Shown: positions 34,465 to 43,473, numbered from the stretch's first letter. The stretch is 64,000 bases of DNA from Ectobacillus sp048976805 (GCA_048976805.1 JBHGUR010000035.1:5116-69115); one strand, 5' to 3'. Made by a program: numbers and translations. The notes: generated by a model from the letters alone, not told the origin.

Positions 34465-34773
34465 TTACATATTGCGGAGCATATCCACTAAAAGAATAAT
34501 AACCAACAGCAAATACCAAACAGCCGGAAACAAACTCCATCTAATTGCTTTTTGGTATTTTTCCTTTACAAATGCACGCCAGCTCATGATAGCTGAAATT
34601 ACAACAAAGATTGGATACGTAGATATAAACGAAAAGAACAATGCTCCCATTTCAGATGCAAAAACCCAGCCGATATACCACCAGAAAAGGGTCAAGGCAA
34701 GAATGATTTCACTGCCTATCAGCCAAATGAGCAGCATAATTTTACGAGATTTCTTCACAAATAACTCCCCCAT
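34465..34773 (-). CDS. Small membrane protein, 102 aa
   Basis: Three hydrophobic segments (~13-33, 40-62, 80-98) with a short basic start. No family recognised. Followed directly by a terminator. Weak ribosome binding site (GGATGGGGGAG) in front of the start. Confidence 0.6.
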   Translation of the reverse strand: MGELFVKKSRKIMLLIWLIGSEIILALTLFWWYIGWVFASEMGALFFSFISTYPIFVVISAIMSWRAFVKEKYQKAIRWSLFPAVWYLLLVIILLVDMLRNM

Positions 34774-34795
34774 CCTCTTCTTCTATGTCCAAAAA

Positions 34796-35416
34796 TTACC
34801 CCTCCTCAATAATATCTAAAAAGTGCTTTAAAATTCTAGCCGTTAATCCCCATATTACCCTGTCTTCATAAAAATAAAAATACTCGTCCATCGTTCGGGT
34901 ATGCCAATTATAGTTTTCTCCTCCCGCAATCAAGTCAAAAGGAAAAGAGGCTTCAGGTTCTATCTTAAAATAAATTTTATATACTTCAGGCGTTGTATTT
35001 TTTAAGAAAGAAAGGGGAATTGTAAAGATTTCCTCAACCTCGGATGGATTTGGCTTAATATGCTCAGGAGCTGTGATGAGTCCGGTATATGAATAGATGA
35101 TTGTGCCGAACGGAGAGACCATATAATCTAAAGGAGAGACATTTGCAACCTCGTTTTCTTCTATCCCTAATTCTTCGGATGTTTCGCGAATCGCTGTATG
35201 CTGCTCATCTCGGTCATCCGGATCAATTTTGCCGCCAGGAAAACAAATTTCTCCCGGCTGCCTCCGCAATTGAAGAGAGCGAACTTCAAAAAGCACGTGA
35301 AGCTCGTTGTCTTTCTCGATAAGCGGTAACAAAACGGCAAATCTTGAGAAGTTTTCGCTGCCTAGTATAGTTGGAACACGGTTTTGTAATTGGCCTGTTA
35401 GCTTTGCAATGTTCAT
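34796..35416 (-). CDS. NUDIX hydrolase, CoA pyrophosphatase type
   Basis: 206 residues. The CoA-specific signature VLFEVRS.QLRRQPGEICFPGG precedes the Nudix box (GGKID...AIRETSEELGI); the box has Asp where the first Glu is usual, while the catalytic REtseELG part is intact. Such enzymes cleave CoA or CoA derivatives to 3',5'-ADP and phosphopantetheine. Weakly coupled to no neighbour; 23 bases from the membrane gene downstream. Confidence 0.85.
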   Translation of the reverse strand: MNIAKLTGQLQNRVPTILGSENFSRFAVLLPLIEKDNELHVLFEVRSLQLRRQPGEICFPGGKIDPDDRDEQHTAIRETSEELGIEENEVANVSPLDYMVSPFGTIIYSYTGLITAPEHIKPNPSEVEEIFTIPLSFLKNTTPEVYKIYFKIEPEASFPFDLIAGGENYNWHTRTMDEYFYFYEDRVIWGLTARILKHFLDIIEEG

Positions 35417-35542
35417 TTTCTCACCCCGTTTTCATATTATGTTTTATGCAGTTTCTACTCTTAATAGTATGGGGAAACCCGCCATAAAATAGCTGCCCCG
35501 TGAGAAAAACAATGATTTCCTTACTATAAAGATTCCCGCCGT

Positions 35543-36472
35543 CTATTCTTTGGCTTTTGCGCATATCCTTTGAAAATGGCAGTTGGCGCACTTTAATGGA
35601 TGCTCCGATTTTTCGAAATACTTCAAATCTACAGGCTGATTCTGTTCTACATCCGCTACATATTGCAGCATCTGATTGACGCTCAGCAGCATGATTTCGT
35701 TTGCCCTTTCTAAATCTGCGGTGCTAATCGTACTGATATGCTGCGTTTTGCTTGCCAAATATTCGTTTCGTATTTCTATTTTTTCATGATGTATATGATA
35801 TTTCTCATGAAGGTATAGTGAATATAAAGCTAGCTGATTGCGGTCTTCCTTACTTTCCCTCCCTGTTTTCCAATCAATAATAAACCATCGACCCACATTT
35901 TCGTCTTTATACAACAAATCCATGACAATGTATACTTTTATATCATGAAGACGGAAGGAATGGAATTGTTCTGCTTCATACAAATAAATATTTTGTGCAA
36001 ACATTGCCTTCTGAAAACTTTCATTTTCGTATAATGCTTCCAACGACTGACGAAGCCGCTCTGTCAAATCGGCAATCTTGCTTTTTTCAACGGCTTCCCC
36101 GTACACTAGCTCACGCAACAACGGTATAGCTTTTGGTTTTTGATGCCATAGTTGCCGCTGCTGTGAATATTTATATGCTGTGTTTAGGTTATCTCGAATA
36201 TATTTCTCAACAGCTTCAATCGGCGGCAGCTCTTTAAAACGATAATGGGATAACAATTGATAAATTGCTTGGTGGAGCATATCGCCAAGATACATCGGCA
36301 AATTGCTTAACTTCTTATAAAAGTATGCTTCCTGAGCGGAAAGAGGGGAATCAAATCGCCATCCGTTGTGGGATACATAGTATTGATATGCATATTTTCG
36401 CTTACATTCAAAAAATGTTTTATGGCGGCTGATAGACCAGGAAAATTCGGGAAACGGCCTTGCTTCAAACAT
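35543..36472 (-). CDS. Stand-alone PD-(D/E)XK nuclease with Fe-S cysteine staple
   Basis: 309 residues. AddB/Cas4-type nuclease: N-terminal FECKRKYAYQYY supplies one Cys, the catalytic core shows FIIDWKTGRES (D-x-K) and NQLALYSLYL (QxxxY motif) near residues 205-225, and the C-terminus has CANCHFQRIC, giving the Cys-xn-Cys-x2-Cys-x5-Cys pattern that holds a 4Fe-4S cluster in AddB and Cas4. Start ATG 36472 with AGGAGAG. No helicase, Cas or Add genes adjoin. It may act in repair with RecQ-like helicases, but that is guesswork. Confidence 0.82.
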   Translation of the reverse strand: MFEARPFPEFSWSISRHKTFFECKRKYAYQYYVSHNGWRFDSPLSAQEAYFYKKLSNLPMYLGDMLHQAIYQLLSHYRFKELPPIEAVEKYIRDNLNTAYKYSQQRQLWHQKPKAIPLLRELVYGEAVEKSKIADLTERLRQSLEALYENESFQKAMFAQNIYLYEAEQFHSFRLHDIKVYIVMDLLYKDENVGRWFIIDWKTGRESKEDRNQLALYSLYLHEKYHIHHEKIEIRNEYLASKTQHISTISTADLERANEIMLLSVNQMLQYVADVEQNQPVDLKYFEKSEHPLKCANCHFQRICAKAKE

Positions 36473-36565
36473 ATTTATATCCTCTCCTATCAAGTATGTA
36501 ACGCCATTATAGCAAAACGAAAAGAAAGGCAGAAGAACACCAGTATTGGCCAGTGTTCTTTTATC

Positions 36566-37375
36566 TCATTGCAAAAGGGGATCAATTCCGTCAAAGGGCG
36601 GGTACAAATCAGGATGAAGCAGCGGAGCCAGCTTTTTTAAACCGAGCAATAACCGTGGAGACGGACGGCAATATAGCCATTCTTCTAATATATGAATTCG
36701 ATTTTGCTTTACTGCCTCCATCTCCGGCCACCCCGGTCTTTTGAGAAGAATACTCGGGTTCACTTTATTTGTTTGCACGCCAACCCAAGCTAAGCAAATA
36801 TGGTCGGGATGTTTGCTTTTTACTTCTTCCCAATCGGTTTGAATGCTTGCCTTATCGATATGAGAGAATGCATTTATCCCCCCAGCCAACTCGCTGATTT
36901 CGGTCAGCCAATTGGTTTTTCCGGGAGTAAACACAGGCTTGGGCCACCATTCCCAATAAAGCGAAGGCCGGTGCGCAATTTTGCTTGCAATATCCTGATA
37001 GCTGTTAATAAAAGCATTGTATGCGGCAACTAGTTCATTTGCCTTCTCTTCCTTGTTTACCGCTTTTCCTAATGTCAATAAATCAGCAGCAATTTCTCGC
37101 AAGGAATTTGGATTGAGTACAATGTAGGGGAGGCCTCTTTCTTGAAGTGCCGCAATATTTTTTTCCATGCCAGGTACACTAAGGGAAGCCACAACAAGAT
37201 CAGGGCGAAGCTCCTCCACAAGGTTCATATTAATATTTAAATCCGGGCCGACACGGGGAAGGTGCTGGACTTGCGCCGGCCAATCGGAATAATCATCAAT
37301 TCCTACTATATCTTCCAAGCAATCCAGATAAGCAAGCAATTCCGTATTGCTTGGGCAAATAGACACAATTCTCAT
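36566..37375 (-). CDS. Cobalamin-binding protein (BtuF-like), apparently cytoplasmic
   Basis: 269 residues from ATG 37375 (GAAAGGAAG upstream). Periplasmic-binding fold of the BtuF/FepB class: RIVSICPSNTELLAYL at the start, VGIDDYSDWP, LRPDLVVAS near 80. The product begins directly with the first beta strand; no signal peptide or lipobox is present in this or the longer frame. BtuF-like proteins without export signals are common in bacilli and remain uncharacterised. Confidence 0.82.
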   Translation of the reverse strand: MRIVSICPSNTELLAYLDCLEDIVGIDDYSDWPAQVQHLPRVGPDLNINMNLVEELRPDLVVASLSVPGMEKNIAALQERGLPYIVLNPNSLREIAADLLTLGKAVNKEEKANELVAAYNAFINSYQDIASKIAHRPSLYWEWWPKPVFTPGKTNWLTEISELAGGINAFSHIDKASIQTDWEEVKSKHPDHICLAWVGVQTNKVNPSILLKRPGWPEMEAVKQNRIHILEEWLYCRPSPRLLLGLKKLAPLLHPDLYPPFDGIDPLLQ

Positions 37376-37467
37376 TCCTTGCTTCCTTTCACGTTTTAAT
37401 ATTCTTAATTGTAACACAATTAAGAAACAAATCAGCAAGAAAGGTGCAGGATTTTCCTGCACCCGCA

Positions 37468-37806
37468 TCACTTTGCTGTTTCCTTGAAGGTGATTCGTAA
37501 AACCGTTTCTGTTTTGGTGTTAAACGTAATATCGATAAATACCCCATATTCTTTATCTCCTTCCCTTAGCCAAAGCTTAAACCTTTCAATTGCCACATTG
37601 TTCGGTTTGTTTTCTCTGCCAATATGGAGATAATCCACGATATGTGCTTTTGGGTATTTTTCTTTTGTTTTGATAACCGCAAGCTTTCCCCATTTTGCGT
37701 ATGCTGGTTCTTGGCGCTTTGCCTCTATAGCATGAGGGCTATATATATAGGTATAGCTTGCACATCCAAGTGTGCATATAAATAGCATAATGAAAAAACG
37801 CTTCAT
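37468..37806 (-). CDS. DUF3889 secreted protein
   Basis: 112 residues. Signal peptide (~1-20, possible lipobox-like LGCAS), then PAYAKWGKLAVIKTKEKYP and VDYLHIGR, hallmarks of the Bacillus DUF3889 family. Function unknown. A structured repeat lies 27 bases upstream of its start, in the untranslated region. Confidence 0.8.
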   Translation of the reverse strand: MKRFFIMLFICTLGCASYTYIYSPHAIEAKRQEPAYAKWGKLAVIKTKEKYPKAHIVDYLHIGRENKPNNVAIERFKLWLREGDKEYGVFIDITFNTKTETVLRITFKETAK

Positions 37807-37832
37807 AAGCTATCTCCTTTCTTTTTTTGTAG

Positions 37833-37987
37833 TAGGATGTGTTAAATTATATAACCCCTTTTTTAGAGGGGGAGAGTGCAGTAACGGTCAGTCCAGAGGA
37901 AAACCAGAGGGAGAACATGAGTGCAGGATAAGATTGGTTCTGCATAGCCGTAAGGCACAGACGTACGTTATATAAAAATCAACATTG
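37833..37987. repeat. Structured dispersed repeat, copy 2 (155 bp)
   Basis: Same block order as 12001-12194. The first hairpin is AACCCCTT/GAGGGGG; the TGCAG..CTGCA hairpin is conserved; the middle hairpin of copy 1 is missing. It sits between two divergent/convergent units and may be transcribed in either direction. Length 155 bp equals that reported for the bcr1 repeat of the B. cereus group, but I cannot compare the sequences from memory. Confidence 0.7.
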
Positions 37988-38009
37988 CTCTTTAACAAAG
38001 CCTTGTAGT

Positions 38010-38043
38010 AAAAAGGCGTTTGAGATAACTCAAACGCCTTTTT
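38010..38043 (-). terminator. Terminator of the sleB-ypeB-ylaJ operon
   Basis: AAAGGCGTTTGAG / CTCAAACGCCTTT, 13-bp stem with a 4-base loop and T runs on both sides. Confidence 0.92.
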
Positions 38044-38054
38044 ATAGCAATTGC

Positions 38055-38657
38055 CTAACGTTTTAAATGATGATTGGATTGGTCTTCCTGTTCTTTCTTT
38101 AACTGCTCCTTTTCATGCTCCGGCAACTGTTTGTCGTTTTGTTTTGTCGGGTTCGGCCGGTCACTATCCATTGTATCGCTTGGTATTTGCGGCATAACGC
38201 GGCCGATAATAGCTGCCAGCTCCTCCATAACTCCTTCCGGTTTTCCGGCTCTAATTTGATTGCCCATCTCTTTTAAACGCTGGTATGTATCTACATCGGC
38301 AACTACGACAGCATTTTTTCCGTGCGGATCATTTTTCAGGCTCTCTGCCACTGTATATTTAATCGTTTCAACACGCGAACGGTCCATTTTTCCGTTCACA
38401 TCAATGCCAACAACAGCATACGGACCAATTACAATCGCCGTTGCATCCTTTACATTCGGAACACGTTCAGCCACGCTGGCCAAATGCGCAGATATTTTCT
38501 CATTGGATTTATATTGCGCCGTATTGTTTGCCGTATTTTGAACACGAACTCCATTTTTCTGATTATCGCCTGCTCTATTTACATCATTGTTCATCGCACA
38601 GCTTGCCAACATCCATACAACCGGAATTACGTATAGTATCTTTTTCACATTTTTCAC
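38055..38657 (-). CDS. ylaJ: YhcN/YlaJ-family spore lipoprotein
   Basis: 200 residues. Lipobox LASC with Cys near residue 20, then the YhcN/YlaJ domain (ATAIVIGPYAVVGIDVNG near 90) and a charged, Gln/Lys-rich tail. Third gene behind sleB and ypeB; this order is known from B. anthracis and B. megaterium, where the lipoprotein belongs to the germination operon. Likely in the spore inner membrane. Confidence 0.85.
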   Translation of the reverse strand: MKNVKKILYVIPVVWMLASCAMNNDVNRAGDNQKNGVRVQNTANNTAQYKSNEKISAHLASVAERVPNVKDATAIVIGPYAVVGIDVNGKMDRSRVETIKYTVAESLKNDPHGKNAVVVADVDTYQRLKEMGNQIRAGKPEGVMEELAAIIGRVMPQIPSDTMDSDRPNPTKQNDKQLPEHEKEQLKKEQEDQSNHHLKR

Positions 38658-38676
38658 CCCTTATCACGTTCTGTAG

Positions 38677-40020
38677 CTACGATTCAAAATTAGCTTCTAC
38701 ATTCTTTAGCTTTTCTACCTTTTCTTCTGCGCCTGTGTCAGCATTAATAAAAATTTGGTATGTGTCATTCCTTAACGTTCCTAGAAATTCATAGCACAGC
38801 ACTTCTTTTTTCAAATCATTCAGAATGATTGCCTGGCGTTCTTCCATAACTTTTACGCCTGAATTGATTTTTTTCTTGGCTTCTTCAATAGATAGCGCCG
38901 GCTTTGGAATGGTTCGCTTTCGATGCGCCGACAAATAATCCTTTGCTGAAAAGCCGACAATGGCTCCATCATCAAGCGCCACTTTCATATGAATCGATTC
39001 AGGATAAATACGGACATTGTTTATGTTCGTCACAAAAGTGAAAACCCCGACAGAATCATATTGGGCACTGTCATATAGCTCCATATTCGCAAATTTATGA
39101 TCTTTTAAAAATTGAAGCCCTTTGTTAGCTGCATCGTTTAAGCTGATACTTTGTTTTTTAATTTCCCGGTTGTTAATAACCCAAATCGGATAACCGCCTT
39201 TTTCCGTTATATCCATATACGTATCGCTGTTTGTTTGCGGATGGTGAACAGTTAAGCTATAAAAGCCTTCTTTCGCCCCTTTCCCGCTATGCTCTACAGA
39301 TGTGCTTTCTGATCCCTTTAAACCGAGAAAGGACCTGGCTATCCCTTTTGCCTGCTCTTTTGTAATTTTATCTCCTTCTAAATCAACCAAACCTTTTTCT
39401 CCCTTTTCAAAGCTCGTTGCAGTCGGGCCAAAGTCCGTTTCCGAATAGGATGCCACATTTTTCTCGACCGTTTTGAATCCGTCAATAATTGTGTTATCTG
39501 CCGGGTTTTTATTTGCTGCAAGTGCAAGCTCCACATCCATCCAACGCAAATTGTTTTTTAATACAAGATATTGAACATGCCGCAATTCATTTTGGATATC
39601 GCCAGCGTTTTTGTATAGCTTTTGAAGCGTTTCATATTCTTTGTCATTCAGCGGCTCTTTTTCTAAATCGCGGATAGCTGTCCGATAGCTGAAATACCCA
39701 ATTTTTGCCAAAAATTCTTCTGTTTTATTAAAAGGCAATAAAGTTAGCGGCAGCTGCCCGACATTAGAGCGGGCTTCCGAAGTAATGCGCCACACCTCGG
39801 CAAGTGCAGGAGATAATGATGTTCTTGAATTCATCGCTAGCGTTGTCCCAATTTTGTCGTGCAATAAATCGACTTCGTATGCCAAATCATGAAAAGCGCG
39901 CTGATACGTATTTTCGGCGCGTATCAAAACGGCATTTTTTTCTTGATGCTCACGATAGCCCCAGTATCCCGTACCGGCTGCGCCGATTGTTAAGGCGATA
40001 ATAAGCAAAGCTCTTAGCAT
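38677..40020 (-). CDS. ypeB: Germination protein YpeB
   Basis: 447 residues. N-terminal membrane anchor (~3-22), a large helical domain and three PepSY-like repeats in the C-terminal half, ending at KLKNVEANFES. YpeB is needed for stable assembly of SleB in the dormant spore and is degraded in germination. 18 bases after sleB stop, 19 bases before ylaJ start; single transcript. Confidence 0.95.
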   Translation of the reverse strand: MLRALLIIALTIGAAGTGYWGYREHQEKNAVLIRAENTYQRAFHDLAYEVDLLHDKIGTTLAMNSRTSLSPALAEVWRITSEARSNVGQLPLTLLPFNKTEEFLAKIGYFSYRTAIRDLEKEPLNDKEYETLQKLYKNAGDIQNELRHVQYLVLKNNLRWMDVELALAANKNPADNTIIDGFKTVEKNVASYSETDFGPTATSFEKGEKGLVDLEGDKITKEQAKGIARSFLGLKGSESTSVEHSGKGAKEGFYSLTVHHPQTNSDTYMDITEKGGYPIWVINNREIKKQSISLNDAANKGLQFLKDHKFANMELYDSAQYDSVGVFTFVTNINNVRIYPESIHMKVALDDGAIVGFSAKDYLSAHRKRTIPKPALSIEEAKKKINSGVKVMEERQAIILNDLKKEVLCYEFLGTLRNDTYQIFINADTGAEEKVEKLKNVEANFES

Positions 40021-40038
40021 GTGATAGTCCCCTCCATT

Positions 40039-40788
40039 CTATTTGCAAAAAATATGTCTGCCGATTTTTTTGATTTGCGGCCGGCTCCAAATCCAGGCGC
40101 TCGTCGCTGTATCTGGATTGAAGTAGTAAATCGCTTCGCCTGTCGGATCCCATCCGTTAATCGCATCTAGAACAGCTTTTCTGGCGGTATCATTGGGAGT
40201 CAGCCAAATTTGCCCATCTGCCACAGCTGTGAATGCACGCGGTTCAAAAATCACTCCGGAAACCGTATTGGGAAACGAAGGGCTGCTCACCCGGTTTAAA
40301 ATAACGGCTGCCACTGCCACCTGCCCGATATACGGTTCCCCCCGCGCCTCTCCGTACACCGCATTTGCCATCAATTTAATATCGTTTTGTGAAAATCCAT
40401 TTGGAACGTTCGTTGCTGTCGCTTTTGCCGATTGATTGTTAGTCTGCTGATTGCCGGCGGCAGTGCTTGGCTTGTTATATTTCGTTGCTTTTACAAGCTT
40501 TTGCTTTGTTTGCTCGCCGGCAATTCCGTCGACCTTCATGCCGAATGCAGATTGGAAGTTGCGAAGAGCCCAATATGTATTCCATCCAAAAACGCCGTCA
40601 ATTTTTCCTTTATAAAAACCGATGTATTGCAAGCGCGACTGTAATTCTATAACATCTTCCCCCACAGCACCTCTTTGAATCACCTGATTAGAGAAAGCGT
40701 GTGCGCCCTCACCGAGACTGCCAATTAACAAAGAGGCAAGAAAAACAAACATGATAAACGGTGTTTTCCAAAAACCTTTACCAAACAT
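40039..40788 (-). CDS. sleB: Spore cortex-lytic enzyme SleB
   Basis: 249 residues from ATG 40788 (GGGGGG site). Signal peptide ending at AHA (about residue 30), a peptidoglycan-binding domain (QRGAVGEDVIELQSRLQYIG) and the C-terminal lytic transglycosylase domain with VYGEARGEPYIGQVAVAAV, whose Glu is catalytic. It cleaves muramic-delta-lactam-containing cortex during germination. First gene of the operon, presumably transcribed in the forespore. Confidence 0.96.
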   Translation of the reverse strand: MFGKGFWKTPFIMFVFLASLLIGSLGEGAHAFSNQVIQRGAVGEDVIELQSRLQYIGFYKGKIDGVFGWNTYWALRNFQSAFGMKVDGIAGEQTKQKLVKATKYNKPSTAAGNQQTNNQSAKATATNVPNGFSQNDIKLMANAVYGEARGEPYIGQVAVAAVILNRVSSPSFPNTVSGVIFEPRAFTAVADGQIWLTPNDTARKAVLDAINGWDPTGEAIYYFNPDTATSAWIWSRPQIKKIGRHIFCK

Positions 40789-40930
40789 ACATAACCCCCC
40801 TATAAAAATCATTGCTTTTATGGCTATTTTCTGTAAACAGTGCACTTTTATGTAAACCATACAAAAAAAACCATGCGCTTGGTTTAAATCATTCCCATTT
40901 TTGGATGCGAAAGAAAACATGACCACATAA

Positions 40931-40958
40931 AAAAGAGAAGCACAAGTGCTCCTCTTTT
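40931..40958 (-). terminator. Terminator of the 134-aa gene
   Basis: AAAAGAG.AGCAC / GTGCT.CTCTTTT stem with a T run on the minus strand. Confidence 0.75.
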
Positions 40959-40969
40959 ACCTTTTCATC

Positions 40970-41374
40970 TTACTTTCTCCTAGTATGATATCTATTGCGA
41001 TATACATACTTCTTTACATCTGCATCGTTAAGGTTTCCATCATATACCCGAAACAGAAGGGACTTATATCGCGGATGGTGTTTCGTTACATATAAAGCAA
41101 ACTCTTTTCTATCCGCCTTCGCTTTTTTTGTAAATTCTTCATCATTTATAATCTCTTGAAGCTGTTCTTGAACATATTCCTTCGCGTCTTCCCACTTTTG
41201 TTTTCTATTAGTTAATATATCTTTTGCATAAGAGGGCATTTTCTCAATCACAAAATCGATATATCCTTCTGCCCACATGGACATTCTTTCTTTTTCTGTT
41301 AATTCAAATACGATATGCATTAATTGTATTTCATCATATTGCGAACTCGCGGCATACTGCCCTGCTTTATTCAT
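40970..41374 (-). CDS. Hypothetical protein, 134 aa
   Basis: Highly charged helical protein, beginning MNKAGQYAASSQYDE, with FELTEKERMSMWAEGYIDF, a Lys/Glu-rich middle and LLFRVYDGNLNDADVKKYVY near the end. The LLF.VYDGN segment resembles the tail of T4-type RNA ligases, but no catalytic domain is present. GGAGAGAGG precedes the start. Confidence 0.6.
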   Translation of the reverse strand: MNKAGQYAASSQYDEIQLMHIVFELTEKERMSMWAEGYIDFVIEKMPSYAKDILTNRKQKWEDAKEYVQEQLQEIINDEEFTKKAKADRKEFALYVTKHHPRYKSLLFRVYDGNLNDADVKKYVYRNRYHTRRK

Positions 41375-41417
41375 AGCATATCCGCCTCTCTCCTCGTTAT
41401 TACATATAGCAGTTAAA

Positions 41418-42323
41418 TCAACTTGCTAAGCTCTCTATAAACAGCTTAAGAGGAACCAATCCTCTCTTTGGCATGCAGCTGCTGATAACAGCTGTGAGCT
41501 GCATTTCCGGTATTACGATGATATACTGTCCCCCATAACCCATAGCAAAGTATACATGATAAGGGATTTGAAATGTGTTTTTGTCGATTACCCACCAATG
41601 ATAGCCATATGAGCCGATGTGCCTATAAGTAGTAAACAAAGGAGAAGTCGATTGTCGAACCCAATGAGGAGATAGCAGCTGGCTTCCTTGCCATATTCCC
41701 CCATGCAAATACAATAAACCGATTTTTAATAAATCTGCCGGCTTCATCATCATTCCGAAGCCACCGATATAAATGCCTTGCGGATCCTGCTCCCACATAT
41801 AATCTGCGATGCCGAGCGGTTTGAACAAATATTCCTCGGCAAATTTTGCTGCTGGCATATTTGCCGCACTTTGCAAAATATAGCTTAAAAGGTGAGAAGA
41901 ACCTGAATGATAGTTCATAGCTGTTCCGGGCTTGCATACGAGCGGCCGCTTTAATATATAATCTACCCAGTTTTTTGATTTCACAAAAAAAGAGGGAAAT
42001 AACACACCATTTTCGAATTCTTTCCAATCTTCTCCGGTTGTCATTGTCAATAAATGATATATCGTTATGTTTTCTTTTTCCTTCGGTATATGGGGAAAAA
42101 AGTTCCCAATAGGCAGGTGGATATCAGGAAGATAGCCTTTATCGATAGCTATGCCAATTAGGGTAGTCATTATACTTTTTGTAATGGAATTAATTTTTGC
42201 GAGATTCGTACTATATTCTTCGGGTTGATAATATTCGGCAATCATTTCCCCGTTTTGATATACCAAAAAAGCGTTCACGTTTTCCTTTTGAAGTTGCTCC
42301 TTGAGCATTCCGATATGTAACAT
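41418..42323 (-). CDS. Beta-lactamase-family serine hydrolase
   Basis: 301 residues. SxxK motif SITK near residue 46, YHS near 142 in place of the YxN/YAN motif, and GYGGQ near 263 as the third box, matching class C-type esterase/peptidase relatives. No signal peptide, so intracellular. Substrate unknown. AGGGAGGAATATATG start region. Confidence 0.82.
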   Translation of the reverse strand: MLHIGMLKEQLQKENVNAFLVYQNGEMIAEYYQPEEYSTNLAKINSITKSIMTTLIGIAIDKGYLPDIHLPIGNFFPHIPKEKENITIYHLLTMTTGEDWKEFENGVLFPSFFVKSKNWVDYILKRPLVCKPGTAMNYHSGSSHLLSYILQSAANMPAAKFAEEYLFKPLGIADYMWEQDPQGIYIGGFGMMMKPADLLKIGLLYLHGGIWQGSQLLSPHWVRQSTSPLFTTYRHIGSYGYHWWVIDKNTFQIPYHVYFAMGYGGQYIIVIPEMQLTAVISSCMPKRGLVPLKLFIESLAS

Positions 42324-42490
42324 ATATTCCTCCCTAGATGGAATGATGTATGCTATATGTTTTTCCTTCTATTACGTCGTTCATCCGTGAACGTATTATC
42401 ACACAGCTTAAGGGAGAAATATAAATAATTGCTTTCTATAATACAGAATCATGTGAAAAATGCCACTATTAATGGCTAATCATATGGCCA

Positions 42491-42531
42491 AAAAGGAAGG
42501 CGGAAAACATATTGTTTTCCGCCTTCCTTTT
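42491..42531. terminator. Bidirectional terminator
   Basis: AAAAGGAAGGCGGAAAAC / GTTTTCCGCCTTCCTTTT, 18-bp perfect stem. Confidence 0.9.
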
Positions 42532-42718
42532 AAGGATGCTTCTCTAAATAACCGTTTACCAATTCTTCCAACTTTTCAGGGTCTGGGCTATTTCCCTCAA
42601 ATGCAAATTCGATTTCTTCCAGAAATTCCCCGTTTTGATATACGTGCAATCCGCCTTTTTGCAACAGAACGCTATATTCAATTTCAAAGCGGTAGCCGCC
42701 CTGCTCAATTGCCCCCAT
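42530..42718 (-). CDS. DUF5370/YbxH-like small protein
   Basis: 62 residues beginning MGAIEQGGYRFEIEYSVLLQ; the pattern MGAIE..GY.F.IEYSVL..GGLH is that of Bacillus YbxH-type proteins. Acidic second half. Function unknown. Ends within the terminator stem. Confidence 0.75.
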   Translation of the reverse strand: MGAIEQGGYRFEIEYSVLLQKGGLHVYQNGEFLEEIEFAFEGNSPDPEKLEELVNGYLEKHP

Positions 42719-42908
42719 TGATTATTGCCTCCTTGTATTTCCTACACATAGCTCATTAGCTTATCATTATCGTAGTATAAGCAAGTTCATCGTTTTTAAC
42801 ATATCTGTCATGAAAAATACGAAGAACATTCATAAATTATAAAATGATAGCTGTTTAGTTGATGATAATATAGAAAAAAGACGTTATTTTTAAAGGGAGA
42901 GACCGCGT

Positions 42909-43268
42909 ATGGAAGAATTATTACAACAGTTATTAAATGAAATGAAGGATATAAAAGAACAAGTCAGCAAAATTGACCATAAATTTGAGGATTTGAGCGC
43001 AAAGCTTGAAAATCTAGAAAAAATGGATAGCATTGAACATCGAGTAACGGTTAATCAAATTGATTTAGTAGATGTGAAAGAATTAGTGGAGAAAATTGAA
43101 TCCTTTCAAAGAGAGGAATTGGCCGAACTCGTGACAACTAATTTGCAAGTTGCAAATGTAAAAGAAGAATTTAAAAATGTCCATCGCCGGCTTGATGCCC
43201 ATTTGACAAAAATCGCTAAAAATGAAGAAGCGATTCTTATGATTGAAAACAGACACTTGCGAAACTAA
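42909..43268 (+). CDS. Coiled-coil protein, 119 aa
   Basis: AAGGGAGAGACC upstream of ATG. The whole product is heptad-like (DIKEQVSKIDHKFEDL, LSAKLENLEKM, VTVNQIDLVDVKELVEKIE), predicted long coiled coil. No recognised domain. A dispersed element begins 7 bases after its stop and supplies the terminator. Confidence 0.7.
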   Translation: MEELLQQLLNEMKDIKEQVSKIDHKFEDLSAKLENLEKMDSIEHRVTVNQIDLVDVKELVEKIESFQREELAELVTTNLQVANVKEEFKNVHRRLDAHLTKIAKNEEAILMIENRHLRN

Positions 43269-43274
43269 TGAAAG

Positions 43275-43406
43275 GAAAGGGGGTGTCCGAAAAGTGGAAA
43301 TCCCCCAAACTGAAATAATCAAGAATGTTGATATATCAAGGTTTTGAAACATGAAAAGGGGCATCCAGAAGTCGAAAATACGACTTTCTGGATAGCCCCT
43401 TTTCAT
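43275..43406 (+). mobile_element. Short element with TGTCC-AAAAG ends, copy 2 (132 bp)
   Basis: Left end AAGGGGGTGTCCGAAAAGTGG; the right end read in reverse is AAAAGGGGCTATCCAGAAAG, an imperfect terminal inverted repeat. The right portion folds as a strong hairpin (GGGGCATCCAGAAGTCG / CGACTTTCTGGATAGCCCC) ending in TTTTCAT, able to terminate the coiled-coil gene. First 76 bases match 606-687. Likely a MITE or transposase-less remnant. Confidence 0.7.
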
Positions 43407-43473
43407 ATATCTCTGCTTCCCTGATTAAATGATTGTTTTATTGCTTTTATTTCTACTATAATTTTCTATTTAT

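Noticed and set aside
35543..36472. Cas4
   Set aside because: Shares the Fe-S nuclease pattern, but no Cas1/Cas2 or array in the window; size and motifs fit a general AddB-like nuclease.
40970..41374. RNA ligase
   Set aside because: Only a short C-terminal segment (LLF.VYDGN) is similar; no nucleotidyltransferase motif KxDG is present.
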